Source: Rhynchopus euleeides (Eukaryota; Euglenozoa; Diplonemea; Diplonemida; Diplonemidae). From it: 64,000 nucleotides of DNA. Both the position numbers and the translations under genes were made by a program. The notes under the pieces are model-generated. The model had not been told where the DNA came from and ran no database searches. It saw only the letters and a list, made by a program, of their open reading frames with translations. Shown piece after piece: positions 42,401-54,600 of this stretch (position 1 is its first letter; every line of letters begins with the position of its first letter). The stretch lies in assembly GCA_963210315.1 (NCBI GenBank), contig OY723271.1:992001-1056000 (forward strand). The letters are read 5' to 3'.

Positions 42401-43177
42401 GGCATAGGGTGCGGGCGATTCGCCTATCGCCCTATATTCGCCCAACCGGGTTCGAGCCCCGATTATCGCGTATCGAATCGCCTTATCGCCCATTATCGCC
42501 CAATTATCGCCAAATTATCGCCCAGTATCGCCCGTTTTCTTTCACACTTTCTGAAGGGGTCTTCAGCTAGTGGTGAGTGGGCTACCACTCTACTGACCCT
42601 GGGTCCCACAGGGCCCTGTGACCTCGTCAACAACTGGGCCAAGACCTAGGACTCTGCATCAGAAATCAGCTTCTGACCACTGACGTCATGTGGGTGGGTC
42701 ACTTCCTCGGTCAAAACCCGTGAGGAACTGGGCATTGGCCCAGATCCTGACCTCGCTCAGGACCTGTTCACTCGCCGGTACTAGGAGCACTCATGAGCAT
42801 GAAGCGGGCACACCTTAGTGTTGAAGGAGATGCGTGGTCCTAGTGTAGTCGGTCTGAATGGGAGGAGATGAACTCCGTACATTTGAGATGACTCGTTGCA
42901 TAGCCCACAGGAAGGGCAGTTATGACCCTGGTCACAGAGTCATCACCCACTGAGAACACTGGAGCAGAGGGCTTGATCTAGGTCAGGAACCGGGTCTTCA
43001 CTGAGGCAATGACCCACTCACCACCTCAGCAGTGATCTGACGTCCCTGGCCGCCATTTTGGCCCCAAAAATACGACGGAAAAATTATCGCCCACTTATCG
43101 CCGTGACAGAATGGGCGATAATGAGGGCGATAATTTTTGCGATTTGGGCGATAACCGAATCGCCCGCACCCTATGCC
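42401..43177. mobile_element. Element C, 0.78 kb, TA target duplication
   Basis: GGCATAGGGTGCGGGCGATT at 42401 is inverted at 43177, with TA on both sides (42399-42400, 43178-43179). Close to each end, TTATCGCCC is repeated at intervals of about 9-12 bases (eight or more copies on the left). The core is noncoding. The subterminal repeats resemble transposase binding arrays; no transposase is present, so it is non-autonomous. Confidence 0.88.
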
Positions 43178-43179
43178 TA

Positions 43180-44327
43180 GGGGGGGTCAAATGGGGGTGA
43201 CAAACACGATTTTTCAAAAAACCGGCGCAGAGGCCCCAAAGCCCCCGTAAACCCTCCAAACCCCCCCAGATCGGTCCGGAAACCCATCGAACCCCACTTT
43301 TCCACCATTCCGGGCACCTCAGGTGCCCGAATTGGGGTACCTAAATTTTGTGCCACCGTTTGGTACCGTACAGTGCCACTGTGTGGGAGGTTGGAAAAGA
43401 AAATGCCCCAACACACCACATCTGAGGGTTGCAATGCATGTTGCTTGCCAACCACGTCATCCGGTGGGTGTCAGGCGCTATGTAGGTGGCATCAGCCAGG
43501 TCTTCGATGTGTTCTGGCTTGTATATGTACCTCCCTGTCACCATGCACCGGGAGGCTGCCTGTAGGTACGGAACAAGTCCAGATGGTCGTGTGATTCCTG
43601 TGCAGCAGTGCTCCACAACCGGGATGTGTTGACAACGACTGTTGCAACACGAGCTGTACATTCCGGGAACACACGAAGTGCGCTGTCGTGGTACCCATTG
43701 TGCAGAATTGGTAGTTGCTGCGGTATACTTTGCCTGGCCCAAGAGCACTGATACTGAACAGTGCAATATGCGTGGCGAGGTGAATGCAACGGAAGCGCGC
43801 AAAGTCAATACAGCTCTCGGATGGCGGGTGGTGGTGCCACTAGTGTGTGACGTTCACTCGAGGATACAACGCATCACAATGAATCAGCAACCGTGGACCG
43901 AGTACAATACGCTCTCTGTGGCTGGTGTGGGGGACAAAGGCAGTGCCTGTGCCGCAGGCAGGGAGGTATATATACAAGCCAAAACACATCGAAGACCTGG
44001 CTGATGCCACCTACATAGCGCCTGACACCCACCGGATGACGTGGTTGGCAAGCAACATGCATTGCAACCCTCAGATGTGGTGTGTTGGGGCATTTTCTTT
44101 TCCAACCTCCCACACAGTGGCACTGTACGGTACCAAACGGTGGCACAAAATTTAGGTACCCCGATTCGGGCACCTGAGGTGCCCGGAATGGTGAAAAAGT
44201 GGGGTTCGATGGGTTTCCGGACCGATCTGGGGGGGTTTGGAGGGTTTACGGGGGCTTTGGGGCCTCTGCGCCGGTTTTTTGAAAAATCGTGTTTATCCAC
44301 GTAAAAGGGGGGGCATTTGACCCCCCC
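43180..44327. mobile_element. Element D copy 2, 1.15 kb foldback, TA target duplication
   Basis: The same element as at 40133-41279 but inverted. Starts GGGGGGGTCAAATGGG, ends CATTTGACCCCCCC, with TA at 43178-43179 (shared with element C) and 44328-44329. Few differences between the copies argue for recent movement. Confidence 0.92.
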
Positions 44328-44574
44328 TACCCCCCCCCAGGCCTCTGGCTAATTCGGGTCGAACGTTAAGTTTCTCCGTGCCGGGGGGGGGAGGGGGGGG
44401 GGGGGGGCTACCCTACCCTACCCTAGGGTTGGGGCCGCCGGGGTCCCAGATTTTTTGGTAATTTCCAGGTGTGGGTAGGGGGACCTTTTCGAATTTTTTT
44501 TTCGAGGGGTGCCCATTTTGGCGATTTGGGCCCGATTTCGAGGGTTACGGGTGACCCTAGACCCTACCCAACCC

Positions 44575-47500
44575 TAGGGTTGGGGTTGGGGTTAACTCCA
44601 GACCCTACCCTCACCCTAGGGTTAGGGTTAACCCTATACCCTACCCAACCCTAGGGTTAGGGTGAGGGTTAACCCTACACCCTACCCAACCCTAGGGTTG
44701 GGGTTGGGGTTAACCCTAGACCCTACCCTAGGGTTAGGGTCAGGGTTAACCCTATACCCTACCCAACCCTAGGGTTAGGGTCAGGGTTAACCCTACACCC
44801 TACCCAACCCTAGGGTTAGGGTTGGGGTTAACCCTAGACCCTACCCTAGGGTTAGGGTCAGGGTTAACCCTAGACCCAACCCTACCCTAGGGTTAGGGTT
44901 AACCCTAGACCCTACCCTAGGGTTAGGGTCAGGGTTAACCCTATACCCAACCCAACCCTACACCCAACCCTACCCTAGGGTTAGGGTTAGGGTTAACCCT
45001 AGACCCAACCCAACCCTAGGGTTAGGGTTGGGGTTAACCCTATACCCTACCCAACCCTAGGGTTAGGGTCAGGGTTAACCCTAGACCCAACCCAACCCTA
45101 GGGTTAGGGTTAGGGTTAACCCTATACCCAACCCAACCCTAGGGTTAGGGTTAACCCAACCCAACCCTAGGGTTAGGGTTAACCCAACCCGACCCTAGGG
45201 TTAGGGTTAACCCTACACCCTACCCAACCCTAGGGTTAGGGTCAGGGTTAACCCTAGACCCAACCCAACCCTAGGGTTAGGGTTGGGGTTAACCCTATAC
45301 CCTACCCAACCCTAGGGTTAGGGTCAGGGTTAACCCTAGACCCAACCCAACCCTAGGGTTAGGGTTAACCCTATACCCCACCCAACCCTAGGGTTAGGGT
45401 TAGGGTTAACCCTATACCCAACCCTACCCTAGGGTTAGGGTTAGGGTTAACCCAAGACCCAACCCTACCCTAGGGTTAGGGTTAACCCTATACCCTACCC
45501 TCACCCTAGGGTTAGGGTTAACCCTATACCCAACCCAACCCTAGGGTTAGGGTTAACCCAAGACCCAACCCTACCCTAGGGTTCGGGTTTGGGTCAGGGT
45601 GAACCCTAGACCCGACCCAACCCTCGGATCAGGGTTGGGGTTAACCCTATACCCAACCCAACCCTACACCCAACCCTACCCTAGGGTTAGGGTTCGGGTT
45701 AACCCTAGACCCAACCCAACCCTAGGGTTAGGGTTGGGGTTAACCCTATACCCTACCCAACCCTAGGGTTAGGGTCAGGGTTAACCCTAGACCCAACCCA
45801 ACCCTAGGGTTAGGGTTAGGGTTAACCCTATACCCAACCCAACCCTAGGGTTAGGGTTAACCCAACCCGACCCTAGGGTTAGGGTTAACCCTACACCCTA
45901 CCCAACCCTAGGGTTAGGGTCAGGGTTAACCCTAGACCCAACCCAACCCTAGGGTTAGGGTTAGGGTTAACCCTATACCCAACCCAACCCTAGGGTTAGG
46001 GTTAACCCAACCCAACCCTAGGGTTAGGGTTAACCCAACCCGACCCTAGGGTTAGGGTTAACCCTACACCCTACCCAACCCTAGGGTTAGGGTCAGGGTT
46101 AACCCTAGACCCAACCCAACCCTAGGGTTAGGGTTGGGGTTAACCCTATACCCTACCCAACCCTAGGGTTAGGGTCAGGGTTAACCCTAGACCCAACCCA
46201 ACCCTAGGGTTAGGGTTAACCCTATACCCCACCCAACCCTAGGGTTAGGGTTAGGGTTAACCCTATACCCAACCCTACCCTAGGGTTAGGGTTAGGGTTA
46301 ACCCAAGACCCAACCCTACCCTAGGGTTAGGGTTAACCCTATACCCTACCCTCACCCTAGGGTTAGGGTTAACCCTATACCCAACCCAACCCTAGGGTTA
46401 GGGTTAACCCAAGACCCAACCCTACCCTAGGGTTCGGGTTTGGGTCAGGGTGAACCCTAGACCCGACCCAACCCTCGGATCAGGGTTGGGGTTAACCCTA
46501 TACCCAACCCAACCCTACACCCAACCCTACCCTAGGGTTAGGGTTCGGGTTAACCCTAGACCCAACCCAACCCTAGGGTTAGGGTTAGGGTTAACCCTAT
46601 ACCCAACCCAACCCTAGGGTTAGGGTTAACCCAACCCGACCCTAGGGTTAGGGTTAACCCTACACCCTACCCAACCCTAGGGTTAGGGTCAGGGTTAACC
46701 CTAGACCCAACCCAACCCTAGGGTTAGGGTTAGGGTTAACCCTATACCCAACCCAACCCTAGGGTTAGGGTTAACCCAACCCAACCCTAGGGTTAGGGTT
46801 AACCCAACCCGACCCTAGGGTTAGGGTTAACCCTACACCCTACCCAACCCTAGGGTTAGGGTCAGGGTTAACCCTAGACCCAACCCAACCCTAGGGTTAG
46901 GGTTGGGGTTAACCCTATACCCTACCCAACCCTAGGGTTAGGGTCAGGGTTAACCCTAGACCCAACCCAACCCTAGGGTTAGGGTTAACCCTATACCCCA
47001 CCCAACCCTAGGGTTAGGGTTAGGGTTAACCCTATACCCAACCCTACCCTAGGGTTAGGGTTAGGGTTAACCCAAGACCCAACCCTACCCTAGGGTTAGG
47101 GTTAACCCTATACCCTACCCTCACCCTAGGGTTAGGGTTAACCCTATACCCAACCCAACCCTAGGGTTAGGGTTAACCCAAGACCCAACCCTACCCTAGG
47201 GTTCGGGTTTGGGTCAGGGTGAACCCTAGACCCGACCCAACCCTCGGATCAGGGTTGGGGTTAACCCTATACCCAACCCAACCCTACACCCAACCCTACC
47301 CTAGGGTTAGGGTTCGGGTTAACCCTAGACCCAACCCAACCCTAGGGTTAGGGTTGGGGTTAACCCTATACCCTACCCAACCCTAGGGTTAGGGTCAGGG
47401 TTAACCCTAGACCCAACCCAACCCTAGGGTTAGGGTTAGGGTTAACCCTATACCCAACCCAACCCTAGGGTTAGGGTTAACCCAACCCGACCCTAGGGTT

Positions 47501-48145
47501 AGGGTTAACCCTACACCCTACCCAACCCTAGGGTTAGGGTCAGGGTTAACCCTAGACCCAACCCAACCCTAGGGTTAGGGTTGGGGTTAACCCTATACCC
47601 TACCCAACCCTAGGGTTAGGGTCAGGGTTAACCCTAGACCCAACCCAACCCTAGGGTTAGGGTTAGGGTTAACCCTATACCCAACCCTACCCTAGGGTTA
47701 GGGTTAACCCAAGACCCAACCCTACCCTAGGGTTAGGGTTAACCCTATACCCTACCCAACCCTAGGGTTAGGGTTGGGGTTAACCCTATACCCTACCCTC
47801 ACCCTAGGGTTAGGGTTAACCCTATACCCAACCCAACCCTAGGGTTAGGGTTAACCCAAGACCCAACCCTACCCTAGGGTTAGGGTTAGGGTTAACCCTA
47901 TACACAACCCAACCCTAGGGTTAGGGTTAACCCTATACCCTACCCAACCCGAGGGTTAGGGTTGGGGGTTAACCCAAGACCCTGCCCGACCCTAGGGTTA
48001 GGGTTAACCCTATACCCAACCCAACCCTAGGGTTAGGGTTAACCCAAGACCCAACCCTACCCTAGGGTTCGGGTTTGGGTCAGGGTGAACCCTAGACCCG
48101 ACCCAACCCTCGGATCAGGGTTGGGGTTAACCCTATACCCTACCC
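44575..48145 (+). repeat. Degenerate telomere-like array, left arm with higher-order repeats
   Basis: Units of about 35-45 bp of the form CCCTAGGGTTAGGGTT, AACCCTATACCC, AACCCAACC, in which CCCTAA-type and TTAGGG-type words alternate, so each unit is itself palindromic. A marker word GTTCGGGTTTGGGTCAGGG recurs at 45581, 46432, 47201 and 48067, giving higher-order repeats of 851, 769 and 866 bp. It is not a true telomere: the words are mixed, mutated and interstitial. Confidence 0.9.
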
Positions 48146-50390
48146 TAACCCTAGGGTAGGGTCTAGGGTCAACCCTGACCCTAACCCTAGGGTTGGGTCA
48201 AGGGTTAACCCTAACCCTAGGGTTGGGTAGGGTCTAGGGTTAACCCTGACCCTAACCCTAGGGTTAGGGTAGGGTCTAGGGTCAACCCTGACCCTAACCC
48301 TAGGGTTGGGTCAAGGGTTAACCCTAACCCTAGGGTTGGGTAGGGTCTAGGGTTAACCCTGACCCTAACCCTAGGGTTAGGGTAGGGTCTAGGGTCAACC
48401 CTGACCCTAACCCTAGGGTTGGGTAGGGTCCAGGGTTAACCCTAACCCTAACCCGAGGGTTGGGTAGGGTCTAGGGTTAACCCTAACCCTAACCCTAGGG
48501 TTGGGTCAAGGGTTAACCCTAACCCTAACCCTAGGGTTAGGGTAGGGTCTAGGGTTAACCCTGACCCTAACCCTAGGGTTGGGTCAAGGGTTAACCCTAA
48601 CCCTAACCCTAGGGTTAGGGTAGGGTCTAGGGTCAACCCTGACCCTAACCCGAGGGTTGGGTAGGGTCTAGGGTTAACCCTAACCCTAACCCTAGGGTTG
48701 GGTCAAGGGTTAACCCTAACCCTAACCCTAGGGTTAGGGTAGGGTCTAGGGTCAACCCTGACCCTAACCCTAGGGTTGGGTCAAGGGTTAACCCTAACCC
48801 TAACCCTAGGGTTGGGTAGGGTCTGGGGTCAACCCTGACCCTAACCCTAGGGTTGGGTCAAGGGTTAACCCTAACCCTAACCCTAGGGTTAGGGTAGGGT
48901 CTAGGGTTAACCCTGACCCTAACCCTAGGGTTGGGTCAAGGGTTAACCCTAACCCTAACCCTAGGGTTGGGTAGGGTCTGGGGTCAACCCTGACCCTAAC
49001 CCTAGGGTTGGGTCAAGGGTTAACCCTAACCCTAACCCTAGGGTTCGGTAGGGTCTAGGGTTAACCCTAACCCTAACCCTAGGGTTGGATCAAGGGTTAA
49101 CCCTAACCCTAACCCTAGGGTTAGGGTAGGGTCTAGGGTTAACCCTGACCCTAACCCTAGGGTTAGGGTAGGGTCTAGGGTCAACCCTAACCCTAACCCT
49201 AGGGTTGGGTCAAGGGTTAACCCTAACCCTAGGGTTGGGTAGGGTCTGGGGTCAACCCTGACCCTAACCCTAGGGTTGGGTCAAGGGTTTACCCTAACCC
49301 TAGGGTTAGGGTAGGGTCTAGGGTCAACCCTAACCCTAACCCTAGGGTTGGGTCAAGGGTTAACCCTAACCCTAACCCTAGGGTTGGGTAGGGTCTGGGG
49401 TCAACCCTGACCCTAACCCTAGGGTTGGGTCAAGGGTTTACCCTAACCCTAACCCTAGGGTTGGGTAGGGTCTGGGGTCAACCCTGACCCTAACCCTAGG
49501 GTTGGGTCAAGGGTTAACCCTAACCCTAACCCTAGGGTTAGGGTAGGGTCTAGGGTTAACCCTGACCCTAACCCTAGGGTTGGGTAGGGTCTAGGGTCAA
49601 CCCTGACCCTAACCCGAGGGTTGGGTAGGGTCTAGGGTTAACCCTAACCCTAACCCTAGGGTTAGGGTAGGGTCTAGGGTTAACCCTGACCCTAACCCTA
49701 GGGTTAGGGTAGGGTCTAGGGTCAACCCTAACCCTATCCCTAGGGTTGGGTCAAGGGTTAACCCTAACCCTAACCCTAGGGTTGGGTAGGGTCTAGGGTC
49801 AACCCTGACCCTTACCCTAGGGTTGGGTAGGGTCTGGGGTCAACCCTGACCCTAACCCTAGGGTTGGGTCAAGGGTTAACCCTAACCCTAACCCTAGGGT
49901 TAGGGTAGGGTCTAGGGTTAACCCTGACCCTAACCCTAGGGTTGGGTAGGGTCTAGGGTCAACCCTGACCCTAACCCGAGGGTTGGGTAGGGTCTAGGGT
50001 TAACCCTAACCCTAACCCTAGGGTTAGGGTAGGGTCTAGGGTTAACCCTGACCCTAACCCTAGGGTTAGGGTAGGGTCTAGGGTCAACCCTAACCCTATC
50101 CCTAGGGTTGGGTCAAGGGTTAACCCTAACCCTAACCCTAGGGTTGGGTAGGGTCTAGGGTCAACCCTGACCCTTACCCTAGGGTTGGGTAGGGTCTGGG
50201 GTCAACCCTGACCCTAACCCTTGGGTTGGGTTGGGTCTAGGATCAACCCTGGCCCTGACCCCTGGGTTGGGTAGGGTCGTGTTGGGTCGGGTTATGGGTA
50301 CCCAACCCTCACCCTAGGGTAGGGTTGGGTCGGGTTGTGGGTACCCCCGACGTGCTGTAGGGTAGGGTAGGGTAGGGTAGGGTAGGCCCC
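48146..50390 (-). repeat. Degenerate telomere-like array, right arm, inverted
   Basis: Units such as CCTAGGGTTGGGTCAAGG, GTTAACCCTAACCCTAACC and TAGGGTAGGGTCTAGGGT. Its reverse complement resembles the left arm, with a switch point close to 48140-48150, so the element folds back on itself. It ends in pure TAGGG pentamers (50358-50385). Open frames here are artefacts of the repeat. Confidence 0.9.
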
Positions 50391-50445
50391 CCCCCCCCCC
50401 TCCGGCCCAACGTTAAGTCCGGCCCCAGAATTAGCCAGAGGCCTG

Positions 50446-51686
50446 CCCCCCCCCCCCCCCCTCACTCATTTTGTTTCTGGCACACGGATAGCGAACGGGC
50501 ACTCGAATGACACGGGGAGCTCTCTCTGGGGCAGGAGGGGTGTATTGCTTCGGGATATGCCTGCGCGCTGAGAGGATCCAGACGCACCGGGCACCCCCCA
50601 CCCCCACCCCCCCTTTTGTATCGTTGGGTTGCCTTCATTTTTTGCCAATGTCGTTTGCAGCGGCCGGCCCAACGGGGCAATAGCCGAACGTATTGCGAAC
50701 TGTATTTTGCATCGCCTTCCCTCATGCCCCTCCACGTGGCACACACAGCGGGTTCTCCCGAGGGCCGTGTTCGCCGTTTATGCCTTCAGGAGAGCCTCAA
50801 AATACGGGAGAACTCTCTGTTGTCGGCGCAGGGTCAGCTTTTGCCTCACTTTTTTCTCAGGATTCCGCAGTTCTGAGGGAAGGGTACCACCTCCCCCTCC
50901 ATCCCAACCCCCCAACACCCCCCACTCTGTCAAGGCAAAACAGGGGGTATTTTTTTTTGGAGGACAGAGAGACCAAGGGAGAGGCCAAAAAAATGAGGCA
51001 ATTCGGAAGGGCCAGAAGAAGACGGTGTCTGAGAGAGAGGGAAGAGGAAGGGCCGTGTGTGCGTGTGGGCATTACGCACAACTCACAGAGTGCCGGGTGG
51101 CTCGTGAGAGTGTCACGAGGGGCGCTGTGATGTTGCCTATCGGCTGGAGATAAAGAGATCTGCTGAATATGGGACCCATCCCGCCTCTCTCGCTCCTGCT
51201 GTATTGCGTGCGTGGTGAACGCAGATCCCATCCCCTCCCCGGCCCCTCCCACACATGCAGGAGGTGATACGGCTCGTTCAGTGGCTGACACGGGCTAAAA
51301 AAATTGGTCACGCAGAGTCACACGCACACACACTCGACAGAACACCGCGAGCCGTGAACTCCAGCCGCAATGCATGAGTCACATTCGTTGGTCGCACTGC
51401 GAGTAGCGAAGCAGTGCAGATCGGGGCCAGACAGAAATAGCGCATTGCATTTTCAACGAGGCCCATTGGTCATCTCGCCTTGCAGGAGGCACCTGCCAGT
51501 GGGTGGGGGGTTTTCAACAGTAGACAACCTTCGCTGCGTACATTTGTAGGTGGGGGTGTGGGGGAGGGGGGAAGTCGAGGTGGCAGGGCGTGCTAGGTTG
51601 GCCCTTGCCTTTAGTAGGGACTTGCCGCCATATGTCTGGGTTTTTGCTTTGGGAGGTGTCAAGGAAGACAGGCGCGAGGGGCAGGA
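50446..51686. other. Spacer downstream of the acidic-repeat gene
   Basis: No gene recognised. It starts with a poly(C) tract and includes the probable 3' UTR of the gene ending at 51687. Confidence 0.5.
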
Positions 51687-54600
51687 TCAGTCCTCGTCTG
51701 AGCTGGACTCCAGCAGACGGCGCGTTGACTTCTTTGCAGCAACCTGTGCGGGGAGGGGTGTGGAGGAGTCGAGAGATGACGGGGTTCGGCCCCCCCTTCA
51801 CTCAAAATGCACGCCGTGCCCGAGACCCCAGAGAGAGGTGCTGGAAAGTGGAAAGGGAATATGCCGGCCTGTGCGGTGACAGAGGATGGCGTTGACGCTT
51901 CCACACACACTTATAAACCCACTTGCCTGATGAAGGGGGTGGTGTGTAGAGCACGTTTGGCAGAGCTGAATGCCACTTTCTGCGCGAAAGTCGTGTGCGT
52001 TAAAGAAAACGAAATGATTAACCGCATCAGCGGGATCCTTGTGGGTGAGAAGCCATAAATCCCCCACAAAAAGCCAAGCCTCGTTTGGACCTCAATTCCC
52101 TCCACCCGTGATGCGTTTAAGAAGAACAGTCAGAGGCTCGCCCCTCAAAGAGAGACTGGCCTGGCATGTGACTCCTCTCAGGTCGTTGGGTTCTGATGTC
52201 AAGATCTTTCGCAGGGCATACCTTCTTCACCGTGGGCTTGAACATGGCATCGTCATCATCGTCGTCGTCGTAGTCAATCTTCTGGTTCTCCACGCGGTAC
52301 TTCGTGAAGTTCGACGAACCCTTTGCTGCGGGTTCATCGTCCGAATCATCATCCTCGTCAAACTCCCCCTTCCTCGACTTGTGAACCAGACCCGACTCGG
52401 GGAGGGCCGCCTTAGGCTTCTCTGCGGCTTTCACCTTCAGATCGGCGGTGGTGCGCTTCTTCACAACAGGCACATCACTGTCGCTGTCGCTGTCATCGAG
52501 AATCGAGCGCGTCGGCTTCTTCGGGACAGGGCGTGTCGGCTGCTTGACAGGCTCGGGCTCGGGTTCGGGCTCAGCCTTCTTCTTGGGAGCGGGGGCGGGT
52601 GTGGAGTCCTCCTCGTCGTCATCCGACGACTCCACCTTCGCCAGCAGCTTCGCCTTCGCCTTGGCCTTCATCTTCGCCTTCAGCTTCTCCTCCCAGTCGT
52701 CATCATCCTCGTCATCGTCCTCCTCCTCCTGCTGCTTCCGCAGCAGCGCCTCCTTCTTCTTCTTCAGCTCACGCTGCTTCTTCCGCAGGCGCTCCGCCTC
52801 CGCCTCAGCCTCGTCGTCGTCATCATCCGACGACTCCACCACCTTCTTCTTCGGCTTCTTCTCGACACGCGGCTTTTCGCTGGGCTCCTCCTCCCCAGCC
52901 AGCTCGGAGACAGCCGACAGGGTCGCCTTGCTGCGACCGGCCTTGCGCGGCTTGGCCCTGCGCTCCTCCTCCTCAACCTCAACGCTCTCCTCCTCCTCGT
53001 CCTCCGCCTCGGCACGCTTCTTCTCCTTCTTATCCTTCTTCTCTTTCTTATCCTTCGTATGCGTCTCGGCGAACATCGCCATGCCCGGCATCGGCACACC
53101 CCTCACAGGCTTCGCCTTGTGCGCTTCATCCTCCTCCGCCTCCTGCTCCTGCTCCGCTTGCCGCCGGCGCTCCTTCCGGAGCGCTGCAGGCATGGGCGCC
53201 CCAAACATCGCCATGCCCGGCAGACCCACAGCACCGGGGGGCAGCTTGCTCATGCTTGTCTTCGCAGCCCGGTCGCAGCTCTCCTCAGCCTCCTCCTCAG
53301 CTGCCGCTTCTGCGGCCCTCTTCTCCCTCAGGCGTGCGCGCTCCTCCGCAATTTGCTTCTTCCGCTCCAGCTCAGCCCTCTCCATCGCGGCCTCCTTTGA
53401 CTCCCGCTCCGACTCCGCCTGCTCGTCGGCATCCTTCTTCAGCGCCTTCTTCGCCTTCCGCTCCCTCTCATACTGCTTCTCTTTCTCGATCTTTTCCTGC
53501 CGTTTCCGCTCCTCCTTGACGCGGCGGCGCTCCTCCTCCTCACGGCGGCCCGCCTCCTCGCTGTCGAGGAATGCGGTGGACACTTTCCCCACCTTCTTCG
53601 ACGGCGCGGTGGTGTCGTCGGCAGCGGTTGCGGCAGCCGCCTCCTCCGCGCGGCGCTGCTCCCGCTCGCGCCGCCGCTGCTCGCGCGCGCGGAGGCGCTC
53701 CTCCTCCTCCTCCTGCTCCACCTGCAGGCGCTCCTCCTCGAGGCGCCTCTTCTCCCTCTCCTGCCTGCGCAGCTCGCGGCGGCGCAGCCTCTCAGCCTCC
53801 TCGTCGTCGTCATCAGGCTTCTGTGCAGCAGGGGTGGGCGCTGCCTCCGCCTCCTCTGCCGCTGCCTTGCGTGCGGCCTTCTCACGCTTGCGTGCTGCCT
53901 TCCGCTCGCGCTCTGCGCCGGAGTCTTCGTCATCGTCGTCGTTGGAAACGGGTTTGAACTTCGGCTTCTTTGCAGGCTTGTCTTCTGCCGGCTCTGCCTC
54001 AGCCTCTGCAGCCGCCTTCGCAGCCTCCTTGTCCCGCTTCCGCTGTGCCTTCTGGCGGCGCTCCTCGTCGGAGTCGACGTCCTCCTCCTCCACAACAGGC
54101 TTGAACTTCGGCTTGGCTGCCGGCTTCGGCGCAGGCTCGGGTTTGGTGTCAGCAGCCTCGGCAGCCTCAGCTGCCGCCTTCTTGGCTGCCTTGCGCTGTG
54201 CCTTCTGGCGGCGCTCCTCCTCAGAGTCCTCGTCGTCGTCGTCCTGCGCAGCAGGCTTGAACTTCGGCTTCGAGGGGGCAGGGGCGGCTGCTGCGCTGCG
54301 GTCCACCTTCGACGCGGAGGTGGACACAGACCGCACGGAGGCGTCGCCCACGTCCTGCAGGAACTTTGCGCTCACCTTCCCACCGCCCTGCTCGAAGGCA
54401 GTTGCCTTGGCCATCACGGAGGGTCTGTGCGGTGGCGGGTGGTGGTTGCTAGAGGCCTGTGAGGTTGCCGCCGAGCCCCTCATCCCCTCATCCCCCCCGA
54501 CACCTCACAAACACACAAGTTAATGACCTTCCTGTTGAGCGCAGGCCGCAGAGAGAGCGTAACTCTGAATGCTGCCTCTGACTTGGCCTCCCAACACAAA

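Larger units (their letters stand above)
44338..50445. mobile_element. Element E, 6.1 kb, inverted termini enclosing telomere-like satellite
   Basis: CAGGCCTCTGGCTAATTC at 44338 is exactly inverted at 50445. The similarity continues imperfectly inward for about 85 bp (TTAACGTT-type core, a G tract, then CTACCCTACCCTACCC). The flanks on both sides are poly(C), so the target duplication cannot be read. Almost the whole body is degenerate CCCTAA/TTAGGG repeat, in two halves of opposite orientation. About 150 bp of unique sequence lies at the left (44440-44560). No ORF with coding character. Confidence 0.7.

Noticed and set aside
42447-42462. GGTTCGAGCCC, a match to the tRNA B box, inside element C
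   Set aside because: No A box at proper distance and no cloverleaf; C has inverted termini and TA flanks and so is a DNA element, not a tRNA-derived SINE.
44469-48636. Short ORFs and a possible true telomere
   Set aside because: Repeat words are degenerate, in both orientations and enclosed by inverted termini with genes on both sides, so this is not a chromosome end; the ORFs are repeat artefacts.
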